A stretch of 38,044 nucleotides of DNA from an uncultured Eggerthellaceae bacterium. Lineage in GTDB: Bacteria > Actinomycetota > Coriobacteriia > Coriobacteriales > Eggerthellaceae. The notes below the pieces were generated by a model. It was not told the DNA's origin, did no database searches, and worked only from the letters and a program-made list of their open reading frames with translations. A program made the position numbers and the translations under genes. The stretch is taken from assembly GCA_944320405.1 (NCBI GenBank), contig CALUHI010000043.1:1-38044 (forward strand), read 5' to 3'. Positions 16,750-25,521 of this stretch are shown here, piece by piece (within the stretch, counting starts at the first letter, position 1; each line of letters begins with the position of its first letter).

Positions 16750-17649
16750 TTAGTCGCCGCCAGACTCCCCGTCCTTCACTTTGTCGCGCCGCGACGGCAA
16801 CGTGGTCACCACGATGGATGCCACCACCAAAAGGCAGCCGACGCCCTGCATGCCGGTGAGCGTTTCTCCCAGCACCGCAAACGCCAGCAGCAACGAAAAC
16901 GGCGTCTCCAGAATGCTGATGAGCGACGCCTTTGTCGAGCCGATGCGCTTGATGGCGGCAAGCAGCAGAAACACCGGAAGAACAGTGCACAGAAGCGCAA
17001 TCGCAAAACTCATCACCCACTGCAGCGCGTCCATGTGCAGCAGCGGAGGCAGCTGCGTCGGGAACAAGACGATGCACAGAAGCGCGCTCACTGCGCTCAT
17101 GGTGAACGTGAGCGTGAGCTGCTCATCTTTGGCGACGGTCTTCTGGCCGATGATCATGTAGATGGCAAACGCGATGGACGCCGCTACCGCCAGCACAATT
17201 CCCAAAGCGGAAAGCCGCAGCTCCTGCGGCGCAAGGATGCCGGAAATGAGCACGATGCCCACCATTGCCAGAACAAGCGCGGCGACCGTTCGGATGGTCA
17301 GCTTCTCATGCAACGCAAACACGGCCATGAGCGCCACGACCGCCGGATAGGTGTAGAAGATGACCGTTGCCAAACCCGCGGTGAGGTAGTCAACCGAAAC
17401 CAAATACAGATAAGCGCTGGCAGCGAAGAACAGCGCCTGAAGGTACACGAGTGGAGAGCGGCTGAAGAACGGCTTGCGGCGAATGATCAGGACGACCCCC
17501 ACGATGATCACCGCGCCAATGAAACGGATGGCCGTCACCTGCTCGGGATTGAGCCCCGTGCCGTACAGAAACTTCCCGATGACGCCCATGCCGGCGTACA
17601 AGATCGCCTGGATGACCGCAATAAGATAGCCTACGCCCACTTGTCCCAT
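16750..17649 (-). CDS. EamA/DMT-family transporter
   Basis: 299 residues from the ATG at 17649, preceded by AAGAGGGG; the frame extends 15 codons upstream without homology. About ten hydrophobic segments in two similar halves, with the EamA features FYTYPAVVALMA and LGETLTGMQGVG-type helix ends, and a charged C-terminal tail (SRRDKVKDGESGGD). Members export or import amino acids and related metabolites; the substrate cannot be told. It stands alone, convergent with elp3 across the 28-bp hairpin. Confidence 0.87.
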   Translation of the reverse strand: MGQVGVGYLIAVIQAILYAGMGVIGKFLYGTGLNPEQVTAIRFIGAVIIVGVVLIIRRKPFFSRSPLVYLQALFFAASAYLYLVSVDYLTAGLATVIFYTYPAVVALMAVFALHEKLTIRTVAALVLAMVGIVLISGILAPQELRLSALGIVLAVAASIAFAIYMIIGQKTVAKDEQLTLTFTMSAVSALLCIVLFPTQLPPLLHMDALQWVMSFAIALLCTVLPVFLLLAAIKRIGSTKASLISILETPFSLLLAFAVLGETLTGMQGVGCLLVVASIVVTTLPSRRDKVKDGESGGD

Positions 17650-17803
17650 GGGACCCCTCTTTTCGCTTCCCCTCGATGCGCGCTGCTGTCGCACGATAAC
17701 CGTTTCATGCTACCACCCCACGCTTCAGGCAAGCTTGAGAGACCGAATTCGTCCGCCAGCGCCATCACCCCGCATGCGTGACGCAATAACGCAGGCAGCA
17801 GGG

Positions 17804-18733
17804 CTATCGCGCGCGCAGCTCCCAGAACGCCACGGCGCTTGCAGCTGCTACGTTGAGGGAGTCGACGCCCGCGCGCATGGGAATGCGAACGGTACAGTCG
17901 CAGCGAGCGATGGTCTCCGCCGCCAGACCATCGCCTTCGGCACCCAGCACAAGTGCGAGGCGCTCTTCGGCGACCAAACGCGGATCGTCGATGGAGACTG
18001 AATCGTCGGAAAGCGCCAGCGCAACCGTCTTGAAACCGAGCTCATGCAGAAGCGGCACGCCCTCCTCGGCCCAGTTGCGGACGCTGCCAATGCGCGTCCA
18101 GGGAACCTGAAACACCGTCCCCATGCTCACGCGTGCAGCGCGGCGGAACAGCGGATCATGGCACGACGGCGTCACCAGCACGGCATCGATGTTCAGCGCC
18201 GCGGCAGAGCGGAAGATGGCGCCGATGTTGGTGTAGTTGTTGATGTCCTCAAGCACCGCAATGCGTCGCGCTCCGCGAACCACCTCGGCAAGACCGGGCA
18301 GCGGCGGGCGCACCATGGCAACAAGCGCACCGCGCGTGACCTGGTATCCTGTCACGCGCCGGAACTGCTCGCGCGTCGCAATGAACACGGGCACGGAGGC
18401 GTCGGCAGCAAGCACGCGGTCGACCAGATCGCGCGACTTGTCCAGCCATTTCCGCTCCATGAACAGCGACCATGGCCGCACACCGGCATCCAGTGCCCGA
18501 TGAGCAACCTTGCTTGACTCCGCGACGAACAGGCCGCGCTCGGCGATTTCAGGGTCGAGGGCGATGGGCTCTGCCGCACAGGACGCAGCAGTCTGAGAGC
18601 CGCGCGCATCGGCAAGCGCTTCGCCCGCGTGGTCGCGCAAACGGATGTCGTCCGCATTCGGCGCAAACACGGCGATGCGCGGATCGGCAGCCACGCGAGC
18701 TGCGTCCCAGTTCTCCAAATCGATGATGGGCAT
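17804..18733 (-). CDS. TrmH/SpoU-family RNA 2'-O-methyltransferase
   Basis: 309 residues, ATG at 18733 with GGGAGA upstream. The C-terminal SPOUT domain shows NYTNIGAIFRSAAAL (motif 1, with Asn and Arg), LVLGAEGDGL (motif 2) and IPMRAGVDSLNVAAASAVA (motif 3), which form the knotted SAM site. The N-terminal about 120 residues form a substrate-binding domain resembling RlmB/TsnR-type enzymes. It should 2'-O-methylate rRNA or tRNA; the target is not determinable. It follows the LysR-type gene by 21 bp on the same strand and may be co-transcribed. Confidence 0.88.
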   Translation of the reverse strand: MPIIDLENWDAARVAADPRIAVFAPNADDIRLRDHAGEALADARGSQTAASCAAEPIALDPEIAERGLFVAESSKVAHRALDAGVRPWSLFMERKWLDKSRDLVDRVLAADASVPVFIATREQFRRVTGYQVTRGALVAMVRPPLPGLAEVVRGARRIAVLEDINNYTNIGAIFRSAAALNIDAVLVTPSCHDPLFRRAARVSMGTVFQVPWTRIGSVRNWAEEGVPLLHELGFKTVALALSDDSVSIDDPRLVAEERLALVLGAEGDGLAAETIARCDCTVRIPMRAGVDSLNVAAASAVAFWELRAR

Positions 18734-18754
18734 CCTTGTCTCCCTTTCGCCAGG

Positions 18755-19624
18755 CTAATCGATGGCCGCAGGAACATACCGCAGGAACCGCTCGACCGCA
18801 AGCGGAATGTCGTCGCGCGAGCGCACTGCCAGTCCGATGTCGCGCCACGACGGCGGGTCGAGTTCGCGCAGCTCGATGAGGTACGGGCAGCGTCGCAAGA
18901 TCAGCTCGGGAAGGATGCTCACGCCCAGGCCGTTTTCCGCCATGGACATGATGGCGTAGTCGTCCCAGGTGGTGAAGCGAACATCCGGCATAACGCCCGC
19001 CGCGCGGAACAGCTGAAGGATCTCGTCGTTGGCGCCTTTTTGGAGCAGCAGGAACGGCTCTTCAGCCAGGCGCGCAAGCGGAATGCGCTCAAGGTTGGCA
19101 AGGGGATGCCCTTCTGGCAGCACGGCAAGCATGCGGTCGCGTGCCAAGAACGTGGTTTGCAGGTGCGCATGAGCAGGAAGACGCAGAAACGCGCAGTCCA
19201 CGCGCCCGTCCAGCACCCACTGCTCGATTTCCAGGTAGTCGCCCAGGAGAAGCTCGTAGTCGATGTTGGGATAGTCGCGCTGGAACTCGCGAACGATGGT
19301 CGGTAGCCAATGGGTCGCCATGCTGGAAAGCGTGCCGATGCGGATGAGACCGGTCTGCAGCCCGTTCATGTCGGCAACAAGCGCGTCTAGGCGCTGCTGC
19401 TCGGCGCACACTCGGCGCACCTGTTCGGCGACGCGCTCGCCTTCGGCCGTAAGCTGCACGCCCGCGCGGCTGCGCGCCAGCAGGCGGATACCCCACTCAC
19501 GTTCAAGGTCGGCGATCATGCGGCTGACACCGGATTGCGTGTAGTTCAGCGCTTCCGCGGCACGCGTGAAGCTGCCCAGCTCAGCAGCTTTCAGGAACGC
19601 TTCGTAGCGTTGGGTTGATTGCAC
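18755..19624 (-). CDS. LysR-family transcriptional regulator
   Basis: 289 residues from the GTG at 19624, chosen because AGGAGG lies 6 bases upstream; an ATG at 19663 would place that site inside the gene. The N-terminal helix-turn-helix AAELGSFTRAAEALNYTQSGVSRMIADLE is classic LysR, followed by an effector-binding domain (GLIRIGTLSSMATHWLP, LLGDYLEIEQWVLDGRVDCAF). It is divergent from the EamA-type carrier at 19864, the usual arrangement of a LysR regulator and an exporter it controls. Confidence 0.93.
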   Translation of the reverse strand: MQSTQRYEAFLKAAELGSFTRAAEALNYTQSGVSRMIADLEREWGIRLLARSRAGVQLTAEGERVAEQVRRVCAEQQRLDALVADMNGLQTGLIRIGTLSSMATHWLPTIVREFQRDYPNIDYELLLGDYLEIEQWVLDGRVDCAFLRLPAHAHLQTTFLARDRMLAVLPEGHPLANLERIPLARLAEEPFLLLQKGANDEILQLFRAAGVMPDVRFTTWDDYAIMSMAENGLGVSILPELILRRCPYLIELRELDPPSWRDIGLAVRSRDDIPLAVERFLRYVPAAID

Positions 19625-19678
19625 GGGAACCCTCCTTGCCTTCGAACGGTTGTGCCTATACATTCCATTTCGTCATGC

Positions 19679-19694
19679 TAAACATGTTAAACAT
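19679..19694. promoter_or_regulatory. Candidate LysR binding site: direct TAAACAT repeats with AACATGTT core
   Basis: TAAACATGTTAAACAT (19679-19694) contains TAAACAT twice, 9 bp apart, and the palindrome AACATGTT. It lies 55 bp upstream of the LysR start and 170 bp before the EamA start. Assignment is by position and symmetry only. Confidence 0.4.
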
Positions 19695-19863
19695 TCGCTT
19701 TCAAAATGGAAAGCGGGATGGCAAACTGGATTCAACGGAAACGGCGGGCCCATTCCAACCCGTCTGCGCTCGAAGATCGCATGCCCCCAAGCTTGCCTCG
19801 AGCCCGGCCCGCCGCTTCCCCGCTCCGAAGCACACCACCGACGCCCGACCGCAGGAGGACGCC

Positions 19864-20868
19864 ATGGGAAAATCGTACGCGGCGTACCTTTCCTCATTGC
19901 TGCTGTTTGGATCGAACGGCATCGTGGCAGCCATGATCGCGCTTCCTTCCTTGGACATCGTCGTCGCCCGTACATTTTTGGGCGCGCTCCTTCTGGGCAT
20001 GCTCTGCGTTGCTGCCGCGCTCGTTCGTCGTATGCGCCGCGACGCTTCCTCCCCCACGCAAGAATCTGGAAAGGGATCGACGACATCCCGCATGGCAAGC
20101 ATCGCACTGTTTGCTTGCTCCGGTGCAGCGCTCGGCATCAGCTGGATCGCCCTATTCGAAGCGTATCGCCTGGTTGGTGTTGGGACTGCTTCCCTTCTTT
20201 ACTATTGCGGTCCGGTTATCGTCATGGCGCTCGCGCCCGTGCTGTTCAAAGAGCGGATCGATACCGCCAAGGCGCTTGGGTTCGCAGCAGTGGTGCTTGG
20301 TGCCTGCCTGGTAAGCATCCAGGCCCTTGGGGGCGGGCAAGATGCACGAGGATTGCTGTTGGGCGCTGTTTCCGCCTGCGCTTATGCAGCGATGATCGTC
20401 TGCAGCAAGAAAGCCGTTGCGGTGCGCCCCGACGCCGCCGGCAAAGGGCTGCGCAATACGTTCATCCAGCTGTTTGCCGGATTCGCGGTGGCGGCAGGGT
20501 ACTGCATTGCGACCCAGGGGTTCGAAGCGCTCCTGATTCCAGCAGCTCCTTCCGACATCGCCCCGCTGCTTGTCCTGGGTCTTCTGAACACCGGCGTCGG
20601 ATGCTTCTTCTACTTCACTTCCGTAGGCAAGCTTCCTGTCCAGACTGTCGCAGTGCTCGGCTATCTGGAGCCGCTTTCCGCCGTGGTTCTTTCGGCGCTC
20701 ATCTTGGGCGAGCCTCTGGGTGCAGCCCAGATCGTTGGCGCTGTCCTGATCGTTGGAGGCGCCGCGTTCTGCGAGCTTTCCGACAGTCTGCGCAAACGCG
20801 CGCTGCCACCGCTCGCCAGCCTCAACACCACTGATCGCACCCCGAAGAGCATCGCGTTTCCGCGTTAA
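19864..20868 (+). CDS. EamA/DMT-family transporter, probable target of the LysR regulator
   Basis: 334 residues from the ATG at 19864 (GCAGGAGG upstream); the longer open frame from 19615 overlaps the LysR promoter region and is not coding-like. Ten transmembrane segments are visible; ALGISWIALFEAYRLVGVGTASLLYYCGPV and YLEPLSAVVLSALILGEPLG are typical EamA half signatures. The C-terminal tail is basic. Likely a metabolite efflux carrier; substrate unknown. It is not closely similar to the EamA gene at 16750-17649. Confidence 0.9.
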   Translation: MGKSYAAYLSSLLLFGSNGIVAAMIALPSLDIVVARTFLGALLLGMLCVAAALVRRMRRDASSPTQESGKGSTTSRMASIALFACSGAALGISWIALFEAYRLVGVGTASLLYYCGPVIVMALAPVLFKERIDTAKALGFAAVVLGACLVSIQALGGGQDARGLLLGAVSACAYAAMIVCSKKAVAVRPDAAGKGLRNTFIQLFAGFAVAAGYCIATQGFEALLIPAAPSDIAPLLVLGLLNTGVGCFFYFTSVGKLPVQTVAVLGYLEPLSAVVLSALILGEPLGAAQIVGAVLIVGGAAFCELSDSLRKRALPPLASLNTTDRTPKSIAFPR

Positions 20869-20905
20869 GACGAAACTGAGAGACCGGCAACGCGCTGGCA
20901 CCCTC

Positions 20906-21132
20906 GTAGCCATTTCGGACATCACAACCTTGCTTTTTCTCAACGTCGTAGCCATTTCGGACGTTTTGGGCCCTTCCGAAAACGTTTTGCAGCCAATTCG
21001 GACGAATCTGCCCCTTTCTAGGGGTCCAAAATGTCCGAAGTGGCTACAAAACGGTTTTGCCACCACCCCAAAACGTCCGAAAAGGCTACAAAGTAGTTGC
21101 ATTGCGGAAATCAAAGTGTCCGAAGTGGCTAC
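20906..21132. repeat. Six-motif imperfect palindrome (15-bp GTAGCCAYTTCGGAC motif)
   Basis: Copies on plus: 20906-20920, 20948-20962, 20989-21003. Copies on minus: 21033-21047, 21075-21089, 21118-21132. Starts are 42, 41, 44, 42 and 43 bp apart, and the set is symmetric about position 21018, where CCCCTTTCTAGGGG forms the centre. Arm sequence between the inner copies is also shared (GACGTTTTGGG and AAAACGTTTTG), while the outer spacers differ. It fills most of the 451-bp gap between convergent genes; no coding frame is convincing here. Confidence 0.9.
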
Positions 21133-21234
21133 AAAATCATGCGATGGGCCAATTCGCAGCTCCTAGCAACAATGCTCACTGCGCTTCCCCGTAGCAAACT
21201 GCGTTTTCGCCCAACCGATTGCCTCTAAACGCAA

Positions 21235-21264
21235 CGAGGGCGCCCGGTTTCCCGGGCGCCCTCG
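21235..21264. terminator. Terminator hairpin, copy 1 of an identical pair
   Basis: CGAGGGCGCCCGG / CCGGGCGCCCTCG, 13-bp stem with a TTTC loop, 56 bp beyond the end of the DmsC-like gene (minus strand). The hairpin and the flanking AACGCAA are repeated exactly at 27469-27498 on the other side of the redox module. Confidence 0.85.
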
Positions 21265-21319
21265 CACCTCATGCTGGCAGCTACGACTTATCGCAGCTTC
21301 GTCGAACAACGCTCAGCAG

Positions 21320-22105
21320 CTACGCCATGCCAACAGCGAAAAAGCCGATGCGGAGAATGGCGGTTCCCAGCACCACCAGCACCAACACCGCGATGGAGGC
21401 AATGCGCGGCGCAAGGAAGCCTTTGAGCTGCGCCGCCCAAGCAGCAATGGGCAGCACACCTGCAACGATCATCGACACAGCCGTCCAAGGCATGAAATCA
21501 AATGCAGCATGAACGGAAGCAACCTGCGCCTGGAATGCCAAAGCAACGACCAGTGACACGGCCGCGAGGCCAGCGGACACATTCAGGAACAAGGTTCGAC
21601 GATCCTCGATAAGCAGCGCGCACAGCGCGGCGCCCATGGCGATGTCGCCAACGACGAACACCGGGAACGTCGCCCCGCCATTCCAAACCGGAATCCCCGC
21701 AGCAAAGTAATACGCGAAAGAAGTGACGATCATCATTCCGAGCGCCACGATTCCGCCCAGCACCGTAAGAAAACGGGGGACGCCCTTCTTCACGCCCATC
21801 GCCACAGCAGCAACGAGTACCAGACCGAGCGCAATGGACCAGTACCCCTCTTGGGAGATCATGGAGGCAGGGTTGGAAAGGCCGTTCAGGAAACGCAAGG
21901 GCTGTCCCAGATGAAGAAGCGTTCCCAAAAGTCCAACAGCGAGCGCTGCAAGGCAGACGATGATGAAGAACACGGGCTTTTTGACAAACGGGATCTCCGG
22001 GGCACCCTCGGGCTGTCGAAGATCAACAAATGCGGAGCAGAGCACAGCGCCAGCAGCGATGCCGCCAAACACCGTGAAAACAATAAGGGGAATCATCTCA
22101 GTCAT
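21320..22105 (-). CDS. DmsC-like membrane anchor subunit
   Basis: 261 residues, ATG at 22105. About eight hydrophobic segments; the start MTEMIPLIVFTVFGGIAAGAV, then HLGQPLRFLNGLSNPAS with WSIALGL, are characteristic of the DMSO reductase anchor subunit DmsC. It should hold the DmsAB pair to the outer face of the membrane and carry electrons from menaquinol. It follows dmsB by 12 bp and ends the operon before the terminator hairpin. Confidence 0.88.
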   Translation of the reverse strand: MTEMIPLIVFTVFGGIAAGAVLCSAFVDLRQPEGAPEIPFVKKPVFFIIVCLAALAVGLLGTLLHLGQPLRFLNGLSNPASMISQEGYWSIALGLVLVAAVAMGVKKGVPRFLTVLGGIVALGMMIVTSFAYYFAAGIPVWNGGATFPVFVVGDIAMGAALCALLIEDRRTLFLNVSAGLAAVSLVVALAFQAQVASVHAAFDFMPWTAVSMIVAGVLPIAAWAAQLKGFLAPRIASIAVLVLVVLGTAILRIGFFAVGMA

Positions 22106-22117
22106 TTCGCACGCTCC

Positions 22118-22690
22118 TTACAGGTAGTAGACCGACGGGTTCGTGCCGAATTCAGGAGAGGGCTGGACGCCCTGCTTTTTCTGAATGATGGCGTTCAGCT
22201 CGCTGTTCGGGTCGTCCAGTCGACCGAAGATGCGGGCATTGGCAGGGCAGGACTCCACGCAATACGGCTCCAGGCCCTGAGCGACACGCTCGGCGCAGAA
22301 GTCGCATTTGTCCATAACGTGGTTAACGTCATCCATGGAAGGAGCCCCGTACGGGCACACCCACGAGCAGTATCCGCACGCAATGCAGACGTTTTTGTTT
22401 ACCGACACGATGCCGGTCTCGGGATCCTTGTGCATGGCACCCGTGGGGCAGTTCTTCACGCACAGCGGATCGACACAGTGGTTGCACAGCTCCGGCTTGA
22501 AGGCGACGACAGTCTTTGGGTAGGTTCCCGCTGCCTGATAAACCTCCAGTCCTTCGTAAAGATTCTCAACATGGCAGCGAAGCGCATCGCCCGGAACCTG
22601 GTTGGAAAGCTTGCAGCTGACGGTGCACGTCTGGCAGCCAACGCAGCGGGTGGTGTCTATCGCCATGCCGTACCTGACCTGATCGGACAT
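22118..22690 (-). CDS. DmsB-like four-cluster ferredoxin subunit
   Basis: 190 residues, ATG at 22690. Four 4Fe-4S cysteine groups are visible: CVGCQTCTVSC (Cys16, 19, 22, 26), CNHCVDPLCVKNCP, CIACGYCSWVCP and CDFCAERVAQG with CVESCP. This is the electron-transfer subunit between the membrane anchor and the molybdopterin subunit. It lies between the dmsA- and dmsC-like genes with gaps of 43 and 12 bp. Confidence 0.92.
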   Translation of the reverse strand: MSDQVRYGMAIDTTRCVGCQTCTVSCKLSNQVPGDALRCHVENLYEGLEVYQAAGTYPKTVVAFKPELCNHCVDPLCVKNCPTGAMHKDPETGIVSVNKNVCIACGYCSWVCPYGAPSMDDVNHVMDKCDFCAERVAQGLEPYCVESCPANARIFGRLDDPNSELNAIIQKKQGVQPSPEFGTNPSVYYL

Positions 22691-22733
22691 GGTTGTCCTC
22701 CTAACTTGAAATCAAATTCCGAATGCAAGCGAG

Positions 22734-25244
22734 CTAAGCGCGCTCAACCTGCACGAGGGTGTCGTAGAACGCAGTGGACGTCTGGCTGATGAACTCTTCG
22801 GTCTCGTTCTTCACGTAGTGGGAAAGGTTCTGGTATTCGCCCTCGATGAAGTAATCAGGAGTCCAACCACTTGCCATCGCGACAACGCCCGGAACGATAG
22901 CTTCAGTGATGAACACGCGGCATTTCATGTAACCGCGATCGTTCCACACGCGGACGACATCGCCATGCGAAAGACCGCGCGGCTCGGCATCGATCGGATT
23001 CACCTGCAGCAGCGGCTCGCTCTGAACGTATTTCAAAACGTCAGCCAGGATCTGCTGGGAATGGACGTTCAGGCGGTCATGGTACTGGATGAACACGAGC
23101 GGGTACTTTTCGCCCAGCGCGCTTTCCGGATCTTCCAGCATGCGCTTGTAGCAGGGAACCTCTTCCTCGAACTCGACGAGGTCTTCGGAATAGAATTCGA
23201 ACATGCCCGTCTCGGTCTTGAAGTCTTTGTTCTTGAAAGTGAACGTGGAGTCATTCGTGCCGTCGGCGCGCATGAAGACGCCCTTTTTCACGAATTCATC
23301 CCAGTCGAAGCCCTTCATGCCAGGGTGCGGAGAGTCCACGAACTCGCGAACCCATTCCTCGTCGGTCTTGCCCCAGTACTCGCTAAAGCCCATCTTGTCG
23401 GCAAGCAGCGTCATGATCTCGGTGTCAGACTTGCTCTCACCCATGGGGTTGATGGAAGGCTGGTTGAGCATGATCCACGGATCACGATTGAAGATGTCCC
23501 AGATCTCCCAATAGGTGCAGCCCGGAAGAACGATATCGGAATACTTCGCGGTCCATGTCCACAGAGGGTCAACCGTCACGATGAAGTCGATTGCGGGAAG
23601 AACCTCATTGATGACCTTGTTCGCATCGGGGCTCATGTTGACGAGGTTGGAATTCGCGATCCAAAGGAAATTGATAGGAACAGGGTTATGGTCGATGGCA
23701 GCGTCATAGAAAAGCGAGCTTTTCTCCATGACGACCTTGCCGCCGTCGTTGGCCCAGTTGCTGTAGTTCAGGAACGATCCCTCATAATCAGACGGAAGCA
23801 CATAGTTCATGCCGCCCATGTGGGAAGCGCCGCCGCCCGGCTCGCCGACATAACCGCAAACGGCAGCAAGGGTGGCAACGGTGCGGAACGGCGAATGCGA
23901 GTGGTAAACGCGCTGCATGCCCTGGCCCATGCGAATTGCCGCAGGCTTGGCTGCCGCGTACTCACGAGCAAATCGCTCGATGACTTCGGGATCGACGCCG
24001 GTGACTTCAGCGGTGTGCTCGATCGTCCACTCAGCACACCCATCAACCAGATGGTCGAAGGCGGTACGGCACTCGACGCCGTTCACGATGAACGAGCCGC
24101 TCAGTGCCAAGTCGGATCGAGAGATCTCCTCCTCGGCAACGGCATCGCCGGTATTGCCGGCGGCATCGCCGGTATTGCCGGCGACCTCCCACGCCTTCGC
24201 CTTCACTGCGCTGCTGGAGGATCCGGGCGCCATCTTCATGGGCTGGCCCGTTTTCTCGTTCCAGCAGTAGTAGTTTCCATCTGAATCCTTGAGGTACTTC
24301 TTGTTGTCCTCGCGCACCAGATACGGAGCGCAGCTGTACGCCTTGAGCCACTCAACGTCGTGGAGGTTGTTTTCGATGATGTATTTCATCATGCCCAAAG
24401 CGAGCGCCGGGTCGGTCTGAGGACGAATGGGGATCCATTCATCTGCAACCGCAGCCGTGGAGCATTGGCGCGGATCGACGACGATTACCTTTGCGCCCTT
24501 CTCACGCGCCTCAATGAGGTAGCGCAGCTCCTGAGTATGGGTGTCGGCAACATTTCGACCCCACATGATGATGAGGTTCGAGTTGAGATAATCACGGGTA
24601 TCGTGGCCACCGCGGGTCTGGCCGTACACAAGCTGCATGCCCATGCTGGCGCCGTGGTCGCCCATGATGCCCTCGATGTCCCAGCTCGTTCCGCCGAAGG
24701 CTCCTGCAAAGCGAGTGCACGCCTCCCAGGTCATCTTGCCTTGGTTTCCGGTAAAGGAATAGAACGAAGCGGCACGTGGGTTGTCATCGATCACCGCTTG
24801 AAGCTTCTCGGCAATGATGTCAATCGCCTCTTCCCAGGTGATGCGCTCGAATTGACCGGAACCGCGCTCCCCCGTGCGCTTCATCGGATACATCACGCGC
24901 GCATTGGTGTCTTGGATCCTTTGCGCATAGCCCATCGACCTCAGGCAGGCGTTGCCGTAATCTGGCCTTCCCGGAAACTCACCCGGTTCAACGGACGTGA
25001 GCACTCCGTTTTCGACCCTGCCCTTCAGGAAGCAGCGCGACGTGCAGTTGTAGGTGCAGCATGCGTGCGCCTCAACAACCTCGGCAGCCTCTTCTTCCGC
25101 CAGTGCCTGAGGTACCTTGTCGATCGCCCCAAAGCCCAAAGCGGACGCCACCGTGATGACGCCAGCGCCCTTGACGAAGGTGCGACGAGTGAGCTTGCCG
25201 TCTTTGATGAAATACTGCGGCGCATGCTCATTGGCATTCCCCAT
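22734..25244 (-). CDS. DmsA-like Tat-exported molybdopterin oxidoreductase
   Basis: 836 residues from the ATG at 25244 (GGAGGGGAAC upstream); the frame is open to 25565 but that part lacks homology and runs against the divergent promoter. A twin-arginine signal LTRRTFVKG (18-26) is followed by the 4Fe-4S motif CCTYNCTSRC with Cys100 as fourth ligand. NLIIMWGRNVADTH, PIRPQTDPALALGM and MASGWTPDY-type segments bind bis-MGD. The expected Mo-ligand region reads GDHGAS (195-200), so Ser200 is a possible ligand. Members reduce DMSO, TMAO or, in Eggerthellaceae, many aromatic and host-derived molecules; the substrate here is unknown. An exact 21-bp tandem duplication lies at residues about 354-367. 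Confidence 0.9.
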   Translation of the reverse strand: MGNANEHAPQYFIKDGKLTRRTFVKGAGVITVASALGFGAIDKVPQALAEEEAAEVVEAHACCTYNCTSRCFLKGRVENGVLTSVEPGEFPGRPDYGNACLRSMGYAQRIQDTNARVMYPMKRTGERGSGQFERITWEEAIDIIAEKLQAVIDDNPRAASFYSFTGNQGKMTWEACTRFAGAFGGTSWDIEGIMGDHGASMGMQLVYGQTRGGHDTRDYLNSNLIIMWGRNVADTHTQELRYLIEAREKGAKVIVVDPRQCSTAAVADEWIPIRPQTDPALALGMMKYIIENNLHDVEWLKAYSCAPYLVREDNKKYLKDSDGNYYCWNEKTGQPMKMAPGSSSSAVKAKAWEVAGNTGDAAGNTGDAVAEEEISRSDLALSGSFIVNGVECRTAFDHLVDGCAEWTIEHTAEVTGVDPEVIERFAREYAAAKPAAIRMGQGMQRVYHSHSPFRTVATLAAVCGYVGEPGGGASHMGGMNYVLPSDYEGSFLNYSNWANDGGKVVMEKSSLFYDAAIDHNPVPINFLWIANSNLVNMSPDANKVINEVLPAIDFIVTVDPLWTWTAKYSDIVLPGCTYWEIWDIFNRDPWIMLNQPSINPMGESKSDTEIMTLLADKMGFSEYWGKTDEEWVREFVDSPHPGMKGFDWDEFVKKGVFMRADGTNDSTFTFKNKDFKTETGMFEFYSEDLVEFEEEVPCYKRMLEDPESALGEKYPLVFIQYHDRLNVHSQQILADVLKYVQSEPLLQVNPIDAEPRGLSHGDVVRVWNDRGYMKCRVFITEAIVPGVVAMASGWTPDYFIEGEYQNLSHYVKNETEEFISQTSTAFYDTLVQVERA
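24142..24183 (-). repeat. Exact 21-bp tandem duplication inside the dmsA-like gene
   Basis: Units 24142-24162 and 24163-24183 are identical (plus strand GCATCGCCGGTATTGCCGGCG) and encode the heptapeptide AGNTGDA twice, in frame, in a hydrophilic loop after a serine-rich stretch. Copy-number change would alter protein length without breaking the frame. Confidence 0.95.
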
Positions 25245-25353
25245 GTTCCCCTCCTTCATTTGGTTTTCTCCCGGCCGCGCATTACGACCGAACTCCGGCT
25301 CATCGTAAACGGCGTCGCAGAGACGCTCCAGCGCATGAAAGACGCCCTGATCG

Positions 25354-25365
25354 CCCAATTTTGGG
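25354..25365. promoter_or_regulatory. Candidate operator CCCAATTTTGGG between dmsA-like and CRP-like genes
   Basis: Inverted 5-bp arms CCCAA/TTGGG in the 277-bp divergent region (25245-25521). A further CTTGGG follows at 25370. A CRP-family site is expected here, but this sequence does not match the FNR or CRP consensus closely. Confidence 0.3.
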
Positions 25366-25521
25366 TAGACTTGGGTATTGAAGTTGAGGGATAAAGAGAA
25401 GTGCGACGCATCGCCGAAGCAGCGGCTGTGCCCAAGCCGCGCACGTGCGCGGTGCGCTTCGCCGCCCCGAGGGGACCTTGCAAGACGCAGGGAGGGGCGC
25501 GGCGCAACAAAGGGGTGGAAC

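Noticed and set aside
20906-21132. CRISPR array
   Set aside because: The repeats are only 15 bp and the second half is inverted; the spacing is 42 bp but there are no cas genes and inner spacers are themselves partly complementary.
22818-24284. Long open frame on plus (488 codons) opposite the DmsA-like gene
   Set aside because: Antisense shadow of a gene with clear domain structure.
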